Of a stretch of 41,434 bases of DNA, positions 32,567-40,170 are shown piece after piece. The stretch comes from RYN-428 sp035695715 (lineage in GTDB: Bacteria > Planctomycetota > Phycisphaerae > Tepidisphaerales > Tepidisphaeraceae), in the NCBI GenBank assembly GCA_035695715.1, contig DASRRM010000092.1, forward strand, positions 1 through 41,434. The letters run 5' to 3'. Position 1 is the stretch's first letter; the number at the start of each line of letters is the position of its first letter. The notes under the pieces are model-generated. The model searched no databases, had not been told where the DNA came from, and was given only the letters and a program-made list of their open reading frames with translations. Both the position numbers and the translations under genes were made by a program.

Positions 32567-32604
32567 CCGCTTACTCCGGGAGTACCCTCCGTGCGCGGCT
32601 CTTT
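32567..32604. repeat. Half copy of the GGGAGTACCCTCCGTGCGCGGC repeat
   Basis: CCGCTTACTCCGGGAGTACC followed by CTCCGTGCGCGGCTC matches the right arm of the inverted repeat at 6531-6633 with few changes. Only one arm is present. Confidence 0.8.
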
Positions 32605-32645
32605 ACGAGTCCGAACGAAACGGACCCCTGCTAAACCCTTTCATC

Positions 32646-32674
32646 TTGACACCCATTTCCCCCGGTCGTAATTT
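32646..32674 (+). promoter_or_regulatory. Sigma-70-type promoter for the STAS/anti-sigma pair
   Basis: TTGACA at 32646-32651 and TAATTT at 32669-32674 are separated by exactly 17 bases. A start of transcription near 32681 would leave a leader of about 30 bases before the ATG at 32712, with a GAAGGA ribosome site. Confidence 0.72.
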
Positions 32675-32711
32675 CTGGTACAAGAGAATGATCTTTTGAA
32701 GGAATTCTGGC

Positions 32712-33071
32712 ATGCCCGAAACCACCCCCCCTCTGTCCGTCTCCCAGCAGAAGGACGTGAGCGTCGTCGAGTTCACCAATAACCGGATTCTCGACGAGGC
32801 AAACATCGCCGACATCGGCCAGACGCTCGGCGTCATCATCGACGAGCGCGCGCATCCAAAGCTGGTCCTGGATTTTGGCGCGGTCGATCACCTCAGCAGT
32901 GCGGCCCTGGGAATGCTCATCAACGCCAATAACAAGGTCCGCGAAAGCAACGGGCAGCTTCGCCTGACCAACATCAAGCCGCAGATTCTCGAGGTGTTTG
33001 TCATCACCCGGCTCAATAAGCTGTTTAAGATTCTTCCCACCCGGGCGGAGGCCCTGGCCAGTTTTACGTGA
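32712..33071 (+). CDS. STAS-domain anti-sigma factor antagonist
   Basis: 119 residues covering one STAS domain. The N-terminal strands VVEFTNNRILDEANIADI lead to the core LVLDFGAVDHLSSAALGMLI near residues 55-74, where the Ser-Ser pair is the expected phosphorylation site of SpoIIAA/RsbV-type antagonists. The C-terminal helix and LTNIKPQILEVFVIT follow. A GAAGGA site precedes the ATG. It would bind and be phosphorylated by the HATPase protein encoded 78 bases downstream. No sigma factor gene is adjacent, so the final target is not visible here. Confidence 0.93.
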   Translation: MPETTPPLSVSQQKDVSVVEFTNNRILDEANIADIGQTLGVIIDERAHPKLVLDFGAVDHLSSAALGMLINANNKVRESNGQLRLTNIKPQILEVFVITRLNKLFKILPTRAEALASFT

Positions 33072-33149
33072 TCGTTTGTTGTTTCCCAAACACCGCAATG
33101 GAATGAGCAACGGGAAATAGGTCGGCCTATCAGTTCTTCTGGAAGCAGG

Positions 33150-33647
33150 ATGGCAGTCGGCGGGTCGAAACGTCGCGCAGATGGCGGCTCGCGGCAGCCG
33201 GGCGGGAAGGGCGTTGGTTCCCACGAGCCGCCCGCCGTTCCCAATGGCAAGCTTGCCTTCACCTTTTTTTCCTCATCGCTTCACGCCTACCACGACGTCC
33301 AAAAGCAGATTCTCGACGCCGCCCGCGATCTCGGAATCGACGGGGAAAACTTCTTCGCCCTGCGCATCGCTTTGGAAGAAGCGCTCATCAACGCCATGAA
33401 GCATGGCAACCGGATGGATCCGAAGAAGAAGGTGCATGTTGAGACGCACCTCACCGCTCGCCGTGCCGAGATCACCGTCGAGGACGAAGGCCCTGGCTTC
33501 GACCGCGCCAGCGTCCCCGACCCCACCGACGAAGCCAACCTCCACAAATGCAGCGGCCGCGGGATTCTCCTCATCGAAGCCTACATGCACGAGGTCACCT
33601 GGGACCGCAGTGGCCGGCGGCTGCGGATGATTCGCGAAAGCAAGTGA
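33150..33647 (+). CDS. RsbW/SpoIIAB-like HATPase anti-sigma regulatory factor
   Basis: 165 residues. The first 30 are Gly/Ser/Arg-rich and look disordered. The HATPase_c_2 domain (about 35-160) has the N-box FALRIALEEALINAMKHGN near residues 70-88, G1 VEDEGPGFD, and G2 CSGRGILLIEAYMHEV. Such proteins phosphorylate a STAS partner and sequester a sigma factor or another output. The STAS gene just upstream is the obvious partner. The ATG at 33150 is used; an alternative start after the basic stretch is possible. Confidence 0.92.
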   Translation: MAVGGSKRRADGGSRQPGGKGVGSHEPPAVPNGKLAFTFFSSSLHAYHDVQKQILDAARDLGIDGENFFALRIALEEALINAMKHGNRMDPKKKVHVETHLTARRAEITVEDEGPGFDRASVPDPTDEANLHKCSGRGILLIEAYMHEVTWDRSGRRLRMIRESK

Positions 33648-33683
33648 AAGTGCTCCGCCCTTGGAAATAGCGTTTTTTTCAGC

Positions 33684-33787
33684 CGAAGGGGACAGTCCCC
33701 TTCGCGGGTTCCCTACCTTGAAAATACCGTTCGTGGTTCCCTGCCCTCGAGGTAGCGTTTTAAGGTCGAAGGGGACTGTCCCCTTCG
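33684..33787. repeat. Two copies of the CGAAGGGGAC(A/T)GTCCCCTTCG palindrome
   Basis: CGAAGGGGACAGTCCCCTTC at 33684 and CGAAGGGGACTGTCCCCTTC at 33767 are perfect palindromes, 83 bases apart, each preceded by a TAGCGTTTT stretch and followed by GCG. They fill the 236-base gap between the anti-sigma gene and the convergent lipoprotein gene and could act as a bidirectional terminator, though with no T-run. Confidence 0.88.
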
Positions 33788-33883
33788 CGTTATTCGGCGT
33801 GCCTTCGACCGGGCATTCTTGAGCGGCGGGTCGATAAAGATCCCGCCTCACGCCTTTCACGGACGCGCAGACGGGCTTTTTGC

Positions 33884-34699
33884 TTATATATCTTCACCGG
33901 CTCCGATCGTGATGGTGTTTCCTTTTCTCGATATTGTTGCAAATGATTTGATATATTCATCCCACGCCAGGTGAACTAATTCGAGGGCTGTTTTGTCGTC
34001 TAAATGCAGCGTGGACTGGGCATATCTGGGGCTTGGAAGCCCGTTCACGTCGAAACTCTTTCCGCGAATCGAGAAGTGATGCGTAATCACTTCGGGCTCT
34101 GGAACGTCCTCGGGATAAAGCTCAACGAGCGTTTGCTCCCATTCGCGCAGAGCGTCCTCAGCGACGTCAAGGTTGCCAGCCGCCAGGTCGTTTTCGCCGA
34201 ATCGCTCATGAGCCTTGGCGGAATCGCATTCAAAAATGGCCAGGGCCAAATCGAGTCGGCTATAAACCCGAATGCCTCGGATCAAGCCGCCCATAATCGG
34301 CTTGCTGTATCGCTCTCTTTGTGAGAGGGGGATGAGCGTGACTTTGGAACCCTGCCTGAACTGCAATGTCACGGTATCGCCCTGCGGGCCACTGGTCCGA
34401 GCAGCCGGTTTATATACGTTTAACAACGCAAGTGCCTCGGAAAATAGCGGAGCGATCTCCTCTGGTTTTGCCTGTGTATTGAAAACTTCCTCCGGCACAT
34501 GGTGATCCGAGTTTTGGTCTCTGGCTAACTGGATTTTGACGACTCCGTCGACCCCCATGGCAACGTGCGCGTCGGTGCCGCGCTCTACGCTCACGAAGTC
34601 CAATTGAGTGATCGGTGCGGCTGGAGGATTGCGGGTACAGCCACATGCGACCATCGCACAGAGTGCCGTAATCACAACGAATGACGTTTCTTTGTTCAT
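33884..34699 (-). CDS. Putative lipoprotein of unknown function
   Basis: 271 residues from the ATG at 34699; an open frame to 34783 enters a repeat and is rejected. Signal peptide MNKETSFVVITALCAMVACG with a Cys near 17-19 as possible lipidation site. The mature part has no recognised domain; a central segment VTLQFRQGSKVTLIPLSQRE and a C-terminal AWDEYIKSFATISRKGNTI are the most ordered parts. By eye its base composition is lower in GC than neighbouring genes, as in the 1-5.1 kb block, suggesting a similar origin. It lies between the palindromes at 33.7 kb and the composite repeat at 34.8 kb. Confidence 0.65.
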   Translation of the reverse strand: MNKETSFVVITALCAMVACGCTRNPPAAPITQLDFVSVERGTDAHVAMGVDGVVKIQLARDQNSDHHVPEEVFNTQAKPEEIAPLFSEALALLNVYKPAARTSGPQGDTVTLQFRQGSKVTLIPLSQRERYSKPIMGGLIRGIRVYSRLDLALAIFECDSAKAHERFGENDLAAGNLDVAEDALREWEQTLVELYPEDVPEPEVITHHFSIRGKSFDVNGLPSPRYAQSTLHLDDKTALELVHLAWDEYIKSFATISRKGNTITIGAGEDI

Positions 34700-34776
34700 C
34701 AGCGTTCCATTTGTAAATCGGTTGCCGCCGAAAAGAGACGCGAAGGCGCGAGGGACCAGAGCGTCGGTCTGATGGA

Positions 34777-35037
34777 ATAGCACCTTTCATGGCGTGGCGC
34801 GGTCGCGCGATCGTCATCCTGAGACTGAGGTACTCCGAAGGATCTTGCCGGAACGCGAAGGCGAAGCGGATCCTTCGCAATACCTGCTCTAAAAATGTAA
34901 GGGCGGGCACTGCCCGCCAACACCGTGCTCGGCGGGCAGTGCCCGCCCTACGTGAGTTTCATGCGTAGCGGGTGCGGCGAGGCCGCATGAAGACTCAGGA
35001 TGACGATCGCCCGCTACAACAACGTGAAAAACGCTCT
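34777..35037. repeat. Composite P1/P2 element, copy 4 (most complete)
   Basis: Left end ATAGCACCTTTCATGG, then CGTCATCCTGAG and GGTACTCCGAAGGATCTTGC with its partner GGATCCTTCGCAATACC; then the P2 pair at 34897-34951 (GGCGGGCACTGCCCGCC and inverted partner, CCCTAC); then the GCGGGTGCGG block; then CTCAGGATGACGATCG and AACGTGAAAAACGCTCT at the right end. So P2 and its flank are inserted between the P1 arms. No open frame spans it. Confidence 0.92.
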
Positions 35038-35071
35038 GAACACGGCATGACAACTGCTCGCATCGCACCCC

Positions 35072-35632
35072 TCACACCTCCATGATCTCTTTCTTCTTAT
35101 GCTCCAAAATCTCGTCCACCTTGGTTTCGTAGGTTTTGGTCAGTTCCTGGATTTGCTCTTTGCCGCTCTTGGCTTCATCTTCGGTTAGAACGCCGCCTTT
35201 TTCCTCGGTGTCGACCAGCTTGTTGGCGTCGCGACGGGCGGAGCGGATGCGCACCTTCACTTCCTCGGCGTAGCCCTTGGCCTGCGTGGCCAGTTGCAGA
35301 CGCCGCTCTTGTGACAGGGGCGGCAGCATCAGGCGAAGCGTCTTGCCGTCGCTGTGCGGCGTCAGGCCGATCTTGCTGTCGTTAATAGCCTTCTCGATCG
35401 CCTTCATATCCTGCGACGCGAATGGCTTGATCAGAAGCTGCGTGGCCTCGGGGACGGAGATGGATGCGATCGAGCGCAGGTCCGTGGGTGAGCCGTAATA
35501 TTCGACCTTGATATGCTCCACCAGCGCCGGCGTCGCCCGCCCGGTTCGCACGGCCCGCAATTCGTTGCGGAGGTGCTCCACCGCTTTATCCATGGCCTCT
35601 TCACAGTCGAGAAGAACATCGTCGAGTGGCAT
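35072..35632 (-). CDS. frr: Ribosome recycling factor
   Basis: 186 residues, matching the usual 185. Starts MPLDDVLLDCEEAMDKAVEH after GGAG. Conserved RRF features: LRNELRAVRTGRATPALVEH (domain I helix and the L-x-x-x-R-T-G-R-A motif), VEYYGSPTDLRSIASISVPE, MLPPLSQERRLQLATQAKGY and RIRSARRDANKLVD. It splits post-termination ribosomes with EF-G. In most bacteria it follows pyrH; here it is on the same strand as purN and ileS but separated from purN by a repeat, so the usual neighbourhood is lost. Confidence 0.97.
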   Translation of the reverse strand: MPLDDVLLDCEEAMDKAVEHLRNELRAVRTGRATPALVEHIKVEYYGSPTDLRSIASISVPEATQLLIKPFASQDMKAIEKAINDSKIGLTPHSDGKTLRLMLPPLSQERRLQLATQAKGYAEEVKVRIRSARRDANKLVDTEEKGGVLTEDEAKSGKEQIQELTKTYETKVDEILEHKKKEIMEV

Positions 35633-35743
35633 GAGGAATCTCCGCTGAACTTTTGCAAAAACCCCGAGATAACACGGACAGCCACAAATTTACACGAATC
35701 TTCGCAAATCAGAAATGGTTGGGGCGGGGAAAAGGAACAGAAG

Positions 35744-35840
35744 TCAGGAGTCAGGAGCCAGGAGCCAGAAGTCAGAATTCAGAAGTCAGAGGTCAGAGAT
35801 CAGAAGCCAGAGATCAGAGGGCAGGCGTCAGGGGTCAGAC
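35744..35840. repeat. Degenerate heptamer tract (GTCAGGA / GTCAGAA / ATCAGAG)
   Basis: About 12-13 tandem variants of a seven-base unit (G-T-C-A-G-A/G-A/G), for example AGTCAGGAGTCAGGAGCCAG at the start, fill the spacer between purN and frr. It continues into CTCCCCATCTCCGCATCTCC at 35860-35880. Not a CRISPR: no spacers. Confidence 0.85.
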
Positions 35841-35895
35841 CTGAGAATGCAGGCAGTGTCTCCCCATCTCCGCATCTCCCAATCTCGCCATCCAT

Positions 35896-36516
35896 TCATC
35901 CACCGCTAAACACGCGCTTTCCCTCGACGCGCAGTCTTCCTGCCTGAAACAGCCGCAGCGCTTCGGGATAGGCGATCTTTTCCTCCTCGAAAACGCGGTG
36001 GGCCAGCGTATCGGCGGTGTCGTCTTCCAATACGGGACAGGTGCGCTGGATAATGATTGGGCCGGTGTCATAACCGGCGTCGACAAAATGGACAGTGCAA
36101 CCGCTGACTTTGCAGCCCTGGGCGATGACGGCCTGGTGCACGCGCATGCCGTACATACCCTTGCCGCCGAAGCTGGGCAAAAGGGCGGGATGAATGTTCA
36201 TGACCCGGCCCTGGTATTTCGGCGGGATTTCCAGCAGGCAAAGCCAGCCGCCCAGGCACACCAGATCCACTTCCGCGTCATCACAGAGCGAAAAAACCGC
36301 CTTGCTGAAGGCGGCGCAATTGTGGAAGTCGGCGCGGGCGACGGCAAAATTCATGATCTTCGCCGCCGCCGCCCGCTGCAACCCCCGCACTTCCGGCCGC
36401 GAGCCGATCACCAGGCGAAGCTGCACGTCGAGCTGTTTAGCGGCGACGAGGTCGATCATGTTTTGCAGGGTCGTTCCCGATCCGCTGACCAGGACGGCGA
36501 GTTTGATTGGGTTCAT
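35896..36516 (-). CDS. purN: Phosphoribosylglycinamide formyltransferase
   Basis: 206 residues, from the ATG at 36516; extension to 36621 is rejected. The N-terminal strand VLVSGSGTTLQNMIDL binds the phosphate of GAR. The catalytic triad Asn-His-Asp is intact: MNIHPALLPSF near residue 100-110 and VHFVDAGYDTGPIIIQ near 140. It transfers a formyl group from 10-formyl-THF to GAR in purine synthesis. Lies between ileS and frr on the same strand, with repeats on both sides. Confidence 0.96.
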   Translation of the reverse strand: MNPIKLAVLVSGSGTTLQNMIDLVAAKQLDVQLRLVIGSRPEVRGLQRAAAAKIMNFAVARADFHNCAAFSKAVFSLCDDAEVDLVCLGGWLCLLEIPPKYQGRVMNIHPALLPSFGGKGMYGMRVHQAVIAQGCKVSGCTVHFVDAGYDTGPIIIQRTCPVLEDDTADTLAHRVFEEEKIAYPEALRLFQAGRLRVEGKRVFSGG

Positions 36517-36645
36517 GGGATTCTCACAACTTAGCGCGGGTGGCGCGGGATCGGGAACTGTCTGGTTTTTTCCAACGGATGAGTACCTCAGGATGACGTA
36601 TCCATTCGTTCCAGAAACCACACAACTTCGCGCGAAGCGACTCGC

Positions 36646-36710
36646 GTAGGGTCCGCACCGCGGACCATTACATTGTCGACGGAAACCACGGTCCGCGGTG
36701 CGGACCCTAC
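36646..36710. repeat. GTAGGG...CCCTAC element with GGTCCGCACCGCGGACC cores
   Basis: Two inverted 21-base arms, each itself palindromic (GGTCCGC-ACC-GCGGACC), enclose 23 bases. Arm boundaries are GTAGGG and CCCTAC exactly as in element P2, but the core is different. A P1 end (TACCTCAGGATGACG) is present nearby at 36586-36600. Confidence 0.9.
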
Positions 36711-36752
36711 GAAGATGGAAGCGCCGAATCGCGCAACGTCACTTAGGTTAAC

Positions 36753-36841
36753 GCCCACCGTGCTTGCACGGTGGGAAACCGGATTTCGCGCAAGCTCCGT
36801 CGCAAACGACCGGGGCAACCCACCGTGCAAGCACGGTGGGC
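36753..36841. repeat. Inverted pair of CCCACCGTGC-NN-GCACGGTGGG hairpins
   Basis: CCCACCGTGCTTGCACGGTG (36754-36773) and CCCACCGTGCAAGCACGGTG (36819-36838) are each palindromic and together form a larger inverted repeat. They start about 30 bases after the ileS stop on the minus strand, so they may act as its 3' end signal, but no T-run follows. Confidence 0.88.
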
Positions 36842-36870
36842 TTTAGCGGGAGCGCGGCGCACTTCCCATC

Positions 36871-39800
36871 CTACTTCCCGAGCGCCCGCAGCGCCTTTGC
36901 ATCGCGCAGCGATAAATCCGGATAATCCGGATCGGTTCCCACGTCCGGGCGGCGCTTCCAGCTTCTTGCGCACGCCTTGTACGTCTCGCGGCGATCCACG
37001 ATTTTTACCGCCGGGGGCGCGTCCTTTGGCGCATCGGCGAAGGAATGAAATCCCGCGCCGACGAGGTCTTCCAGATCGACGCCATACGCCTCGAGCGCCT
37101 TGCGAAACTTCTCGTCGCCGATCTCGTAAATCGCCTCGGCTTCCGACGCTTTGTTCAACCCGGCACTCTTCTTTAACGCGTCCAATTGCAGCGTTCCCTG
37201 GTTGCGCAGTTCCATGAGCAAGTCCCATTCCTTGCGCTGCTCATCGCTCACATGCAACCCGAGCGGCTCGGGAAGCAACGCCAGATGCACGCTACTCAGC
37301 TTCGCATCTTCGGCCGGCTTATGCTCGATCTTTTCCCACGCCTCGTCGGCGGTATAGACCAGCATCGGCGCCAGCAGCTTGGTCAGCGCCAAAACAATGC
37401 GGTGCATGGCCGTCTGGCTGCGACGGCGCAGTGGGGCGGTTGGCGCTTCGCAGTAAAGCCTGTCTTTCATGGCATTGCCATACACGGCACTGATCTGCAC
37501 CGAGCAGAAATCATGCAGCAACCTGAAAGCGCGATGGAGCTGATATTCATCGTACGCCTTCTTCACGTCCGCAATCACCGTATCCAGTTGATCCAGCACC
37601 CATCCTTCCAGGCTGCTCATCGGCGCGGGAACTGAATCGGTTGCCGGGTTGAAGTCATAGAGGTTCGACAGCAGATAGCGCAGCGTATTGCGGATTTTGC
37701 GGTACTTATCGCCAAATTCCTGCAGGGCCTTGGGACTGGCGGGAATGTCATTTTGGTAATCGACGCTGCACGTCCAAAGGCGCAGAACATCCGCCCCATG
37801 GCGGTTGATTTCATCGACCGCCTTCACATATTCCTTGTCGCTTTTGCTGACTTTAGTGCCGTCGGGCTTCACGACGAAACCGTGTGTCAATACCTGCTTG
37901 AATGGCGGCTGGCCAGTCGCACCGAGGCTCGGCAGCAGCGAAAGTTGAAACCATCCGCGATGCTGGTCGGAGCCTTCCAGATAAAGCTCGGCCGGGAAAT
38001 GCAGATTGGGTCGGCATTGGAGCACCGACCGCCAGGAGCTTCCCGATTCAAACCAGACATCGAAGATGTCTTTTTCCTTGCGCAACTTGTCGGCTTCAAA
38101 TCCAGCCGGGTAGACGAACTCGGGGCCAAGCAATTCCGCTGGCGAATCGGTGAACCATGCATCACTTCCTTTTTCGCGGAAGCGCTTCGAGACAGCGCGC
38201 ACCGACGCGGGGGTGAGCAACGGTTCGCCTTTGTCGTTATAGAAAACCGGGATGGGCAAACCCCAGGCGCGCTGGCGCGAGATGCACCAATCGGGGCGGG
38301 ATTCCACCATTCCCAATAAGCGATTCCGACCCCATGCGGGAACAAAGCTCACCTGATGACGGTGAAGATCACCTTCTGGCGCAAGCTCCTCAAAGATTTT
38401 ATTTACTTCGTCACCGGGAAGGGGTGGGCGTTCGATCCCCCTGCGTAAATCTTCCTCGATTTCGGCGAGGTGCGCGGCATTGATCTTCTTATACTCGTCA
38501 ATTGCGGCGCGCTGTGCAGCTGTTTGGGGTTTCTCCATGTCGAAGCCGACCGCTACCTCCGCGCGGTCGCGAAGCGACTTGGGCTTGAGGCCGTGCGGAT
38601 CGTTCTCCGTCGCAAACGGCTTATCCATCGCCACAAACCACTGCTCCGTCGCGCGGTAGATGATCGGCGTTTTGCTGCGCCAGTCGTGCGGGTAGCTGTG
38701 CGTGATCTTTTCCTCGGCGAACAAAACGCCAAGCTCGTTCAGGTGCGCCACGATTTCCGGGTTTGCTTTGAAGACGTTTTTTCCGCGCAGCCACTCGGGG
38801 GCGGTGTCGTCGAACAGGCCGTTGTAGAGAACGGGGCTATAGACCGGCAGGCCTTCGCGGATACCGGTTTCGTAGTCGTCTTCGCCGTGGCCGGGGGCGG
38901 TGTGGACCATGCCCGTGCCGTCGGTGGTGGTGACGTAGTCGGCACAGACGACTTTGCCGATGCGGTCGATGAAGGGGTGCTTGTATTCCAAGCCGAGCAG
39001 GCCGTCGCCACTGACGGAATCGACGACTTCGTAGGATTCAACGCCCGGACGGCCCTTGAAGACTTTCTCGACCAGGTCGGCGGCGACAACGCCATGGCGC
39101 ACCGCGCCGCCGCGGGAATATTTCACCAGCTTATAGTCCACCTCCGCGCCGACGGCGATCGCCAGATTCGCCGGTAATGTCCATGGCGTGGTGGTCCAGA
39201 CGATCAGGCTGTAATTCACCGGCGAACCGGGCTTGCCGAAGCTCACAGAGCCATCGGCGCGCTTCCCGCTCGTCACGGGGAATTCCACATACACGCTCGT
39301 GTCAACCACATCCTCATATTCCAATTCCGCGTCTGCCAGCGCGGTCTGATTGGCGATCGACCACGGCACCGGCTTAAGCTTCCGATAGACCAATCCCTTC
39401 TCAACGATACGCGCAAAGACCTCCAGCGTCTCGGCTTCATACGCCGGGCGCATGGTCAAATACGGGTTGGCCCAATCGCCCAGGATCCCCAGGCGTTGAA
39501 ATTGTTCGCTCTGCACGGCGGCGTATTTATCCGCGTAGGCGAAGCAGCGCTTGCGCACATCCAGCACGCTCATCTCGCGGATGTTTTTTCCCTCCTTCTT
39601 GATCTCCTCCTGAATCTTGTGCTCGATCGGCAAGCCGTGGCAATCCCAGCCCGGCACATAGGGCGTTTGATATCCCTCCATCGTGCGGAAGCGGATGATC
39701 ACATCTTTAAGCGTCTTGTTGATCAGGTGCCCGATATGAATGTCCCCATTGGCAAAGGGCGGCCCATCGTGCAACACCCATTTGCCCTTGGCGCTGTCGG

Positions 39801-39957
39801 CCCGCGCGGCGAGGGTTTGCGCATACAGGTCGGCCTCCTGCCATTTCTTCAGCCGGGCCGGCTCGCTCTGCACGAGCTGAGCCTGCATTGCAAAGGTGGT
39901 TTGCGGAAGGTTCAGCGTGTCTTTGTAATTTTTCTTGCTTGGTGCTTCTGTGGTCAT
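36871..39957 (-). CDS. ileS: Isoleucyl-tRNA synthetase
   Basis: 1028 residues. The class I signature HIGH is at 74-77 (NGDIHIGHLINK), followed by YVPGWDCHGLPIEHKI. The editing domain includes WTTTPWTLPANLAIAVG and the THTAPGHGEDDY-type segment VHTAPGHGEDDYETG. The KMSKS-type loop is KVSKS near residue 700, then the anticodon-binding domain (FDVWFESGSSW precedes it). The C-terminal zinc knuckle is degenerate: YKACARSWKRRPDVG keeps one Cys where CxxC is expected, and the second pair is replaced (DLSLRD). Charges tRNA-Ile with editing of valine. It is divergent from the PEP-CTERM gene; the 213-base region between has no T-box that I recognise. Confidence 0.97.
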   Translation of the reverse strand: MTTEAPSKKNYKDTLNLPQTTFAMQAQLVQSEPARLKKWQEADLYAQTLAARADSAKGKWVLHDGPPFANGDIHIGHLINKTLKDVIIRFRTMEGYQTPYVPGWDCHGLPIEHKIQEEIKKEGKNIREMSVLDVRKRCFAYADKYAAVQSEQFQRLGILGDWANPYLTMRPAYEAETLEVFARIVEKGLVYRKLKPVPWSIANQTALADAELEYEDVVDTSVYVEFPVTSGKRADGSVSFGKPGSPVNYSLIVWTTTPWTLPANLAIAVGAEVDYKLVKYSRGGAVRHGVVAADLVEKVFKGRPGVESYEVVDSVSGDGLLGLEYKHPFIDRIGKVVCADYVTTTDGTGMVHTAPGHGEDDYETGIREGLPVYSPVLYNGLFDDTAPEWLRGKNVFKANPEIVAHLNELGVLFAEEKITHSYPHDWRSKTPIIYRATEQWFVAMDKPFATENDPHGLKPKSLRDRAEVAVGFDMEKPQTAAQRAAIDEYKKINAAHLAEIEEDLRRGIERPPLPGDEVNKIFEELAPEGDLHRHQVSFVPAWGRNRLLGMVESRPDWCISRQRAWGLPIPVFYNDKGEPLLTPASVRAVSKRFREKGSDAWFTDSPAELLGPEFVYPAGFEADKLRKEKDIFDVWFESGSSWRSVLQCRPNLHFPAELYLEGSDQHRGWFQLSLLPSLGATGQPPFKQVLTHGFVVKPDGTKVSKSDKEYVKAVDEINRHGADVLRLWTCSVDYQNDIPASPKALQEFGDKYRKIRNTLRYLLSNLYDFNPATDSVPAPMSSLEGWVLDQLDTVIADVKKAYDEYQLHRAFRLLHDFCSVQISAVYGNAMKDRLYCEAPTAPLRRRSQTAMHRIVLALTKLLAPMLVYTADEAWEKIEHKPAEDAKLSSVHLALLPEPLGLHVSDEQRKEWDLLMELRNQGTLQLDALKKSAGLNKASEAEAIYEIGDEKFRKALEAYGVDLEDLVGAGFHSFADAPKDAPPAVKIVDRRETYKACARSWKRRPDVGTDPDYPDLSLRDAKALRALGK

Positions 39958-40170
39958 GGTTGTTTGGGAAATGTAGCCGAATCAGGTAACCAGTGCGAGA
40001 CATCGTCCGTTGGCGCGGAAATATCAAAAGTTACAAATCCACTGGGTTTTCAAGCCAAAATCTTTCAACGAAAATTCTTTGCACGAGATAAAAAGATTGT
40101 AGCAAATCGAAATAAGCTGACGGTACATTTCGTCCGAACCTTTCTGCCTCGCTCTTACCAGGAGGATACT

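Noticed and set aside
35744..35880. CRISPR-like array
   Set aside because: Repeat unit is only seven bases, degenerate, with no unique spacers and no cas genes.
36753..36841. Intrinsic terminator of ileS
   Set aside because: Hairpins are strong but no T-run follows on the minus strand; listed as a repeat instead.
39496..40170. N-terminal extension of the PEP-CTERM gene
   Set aside because: Antisense to ileS; the true start is the TTG at 40171 with AGGAGG and a signal peptide soon after.
39958..40170. T-box riboswitch upstream of ileS
   Set aside because: No T-box sequence (TGGNACCGCG), specifier loop or terminator could be found on the minus strand.
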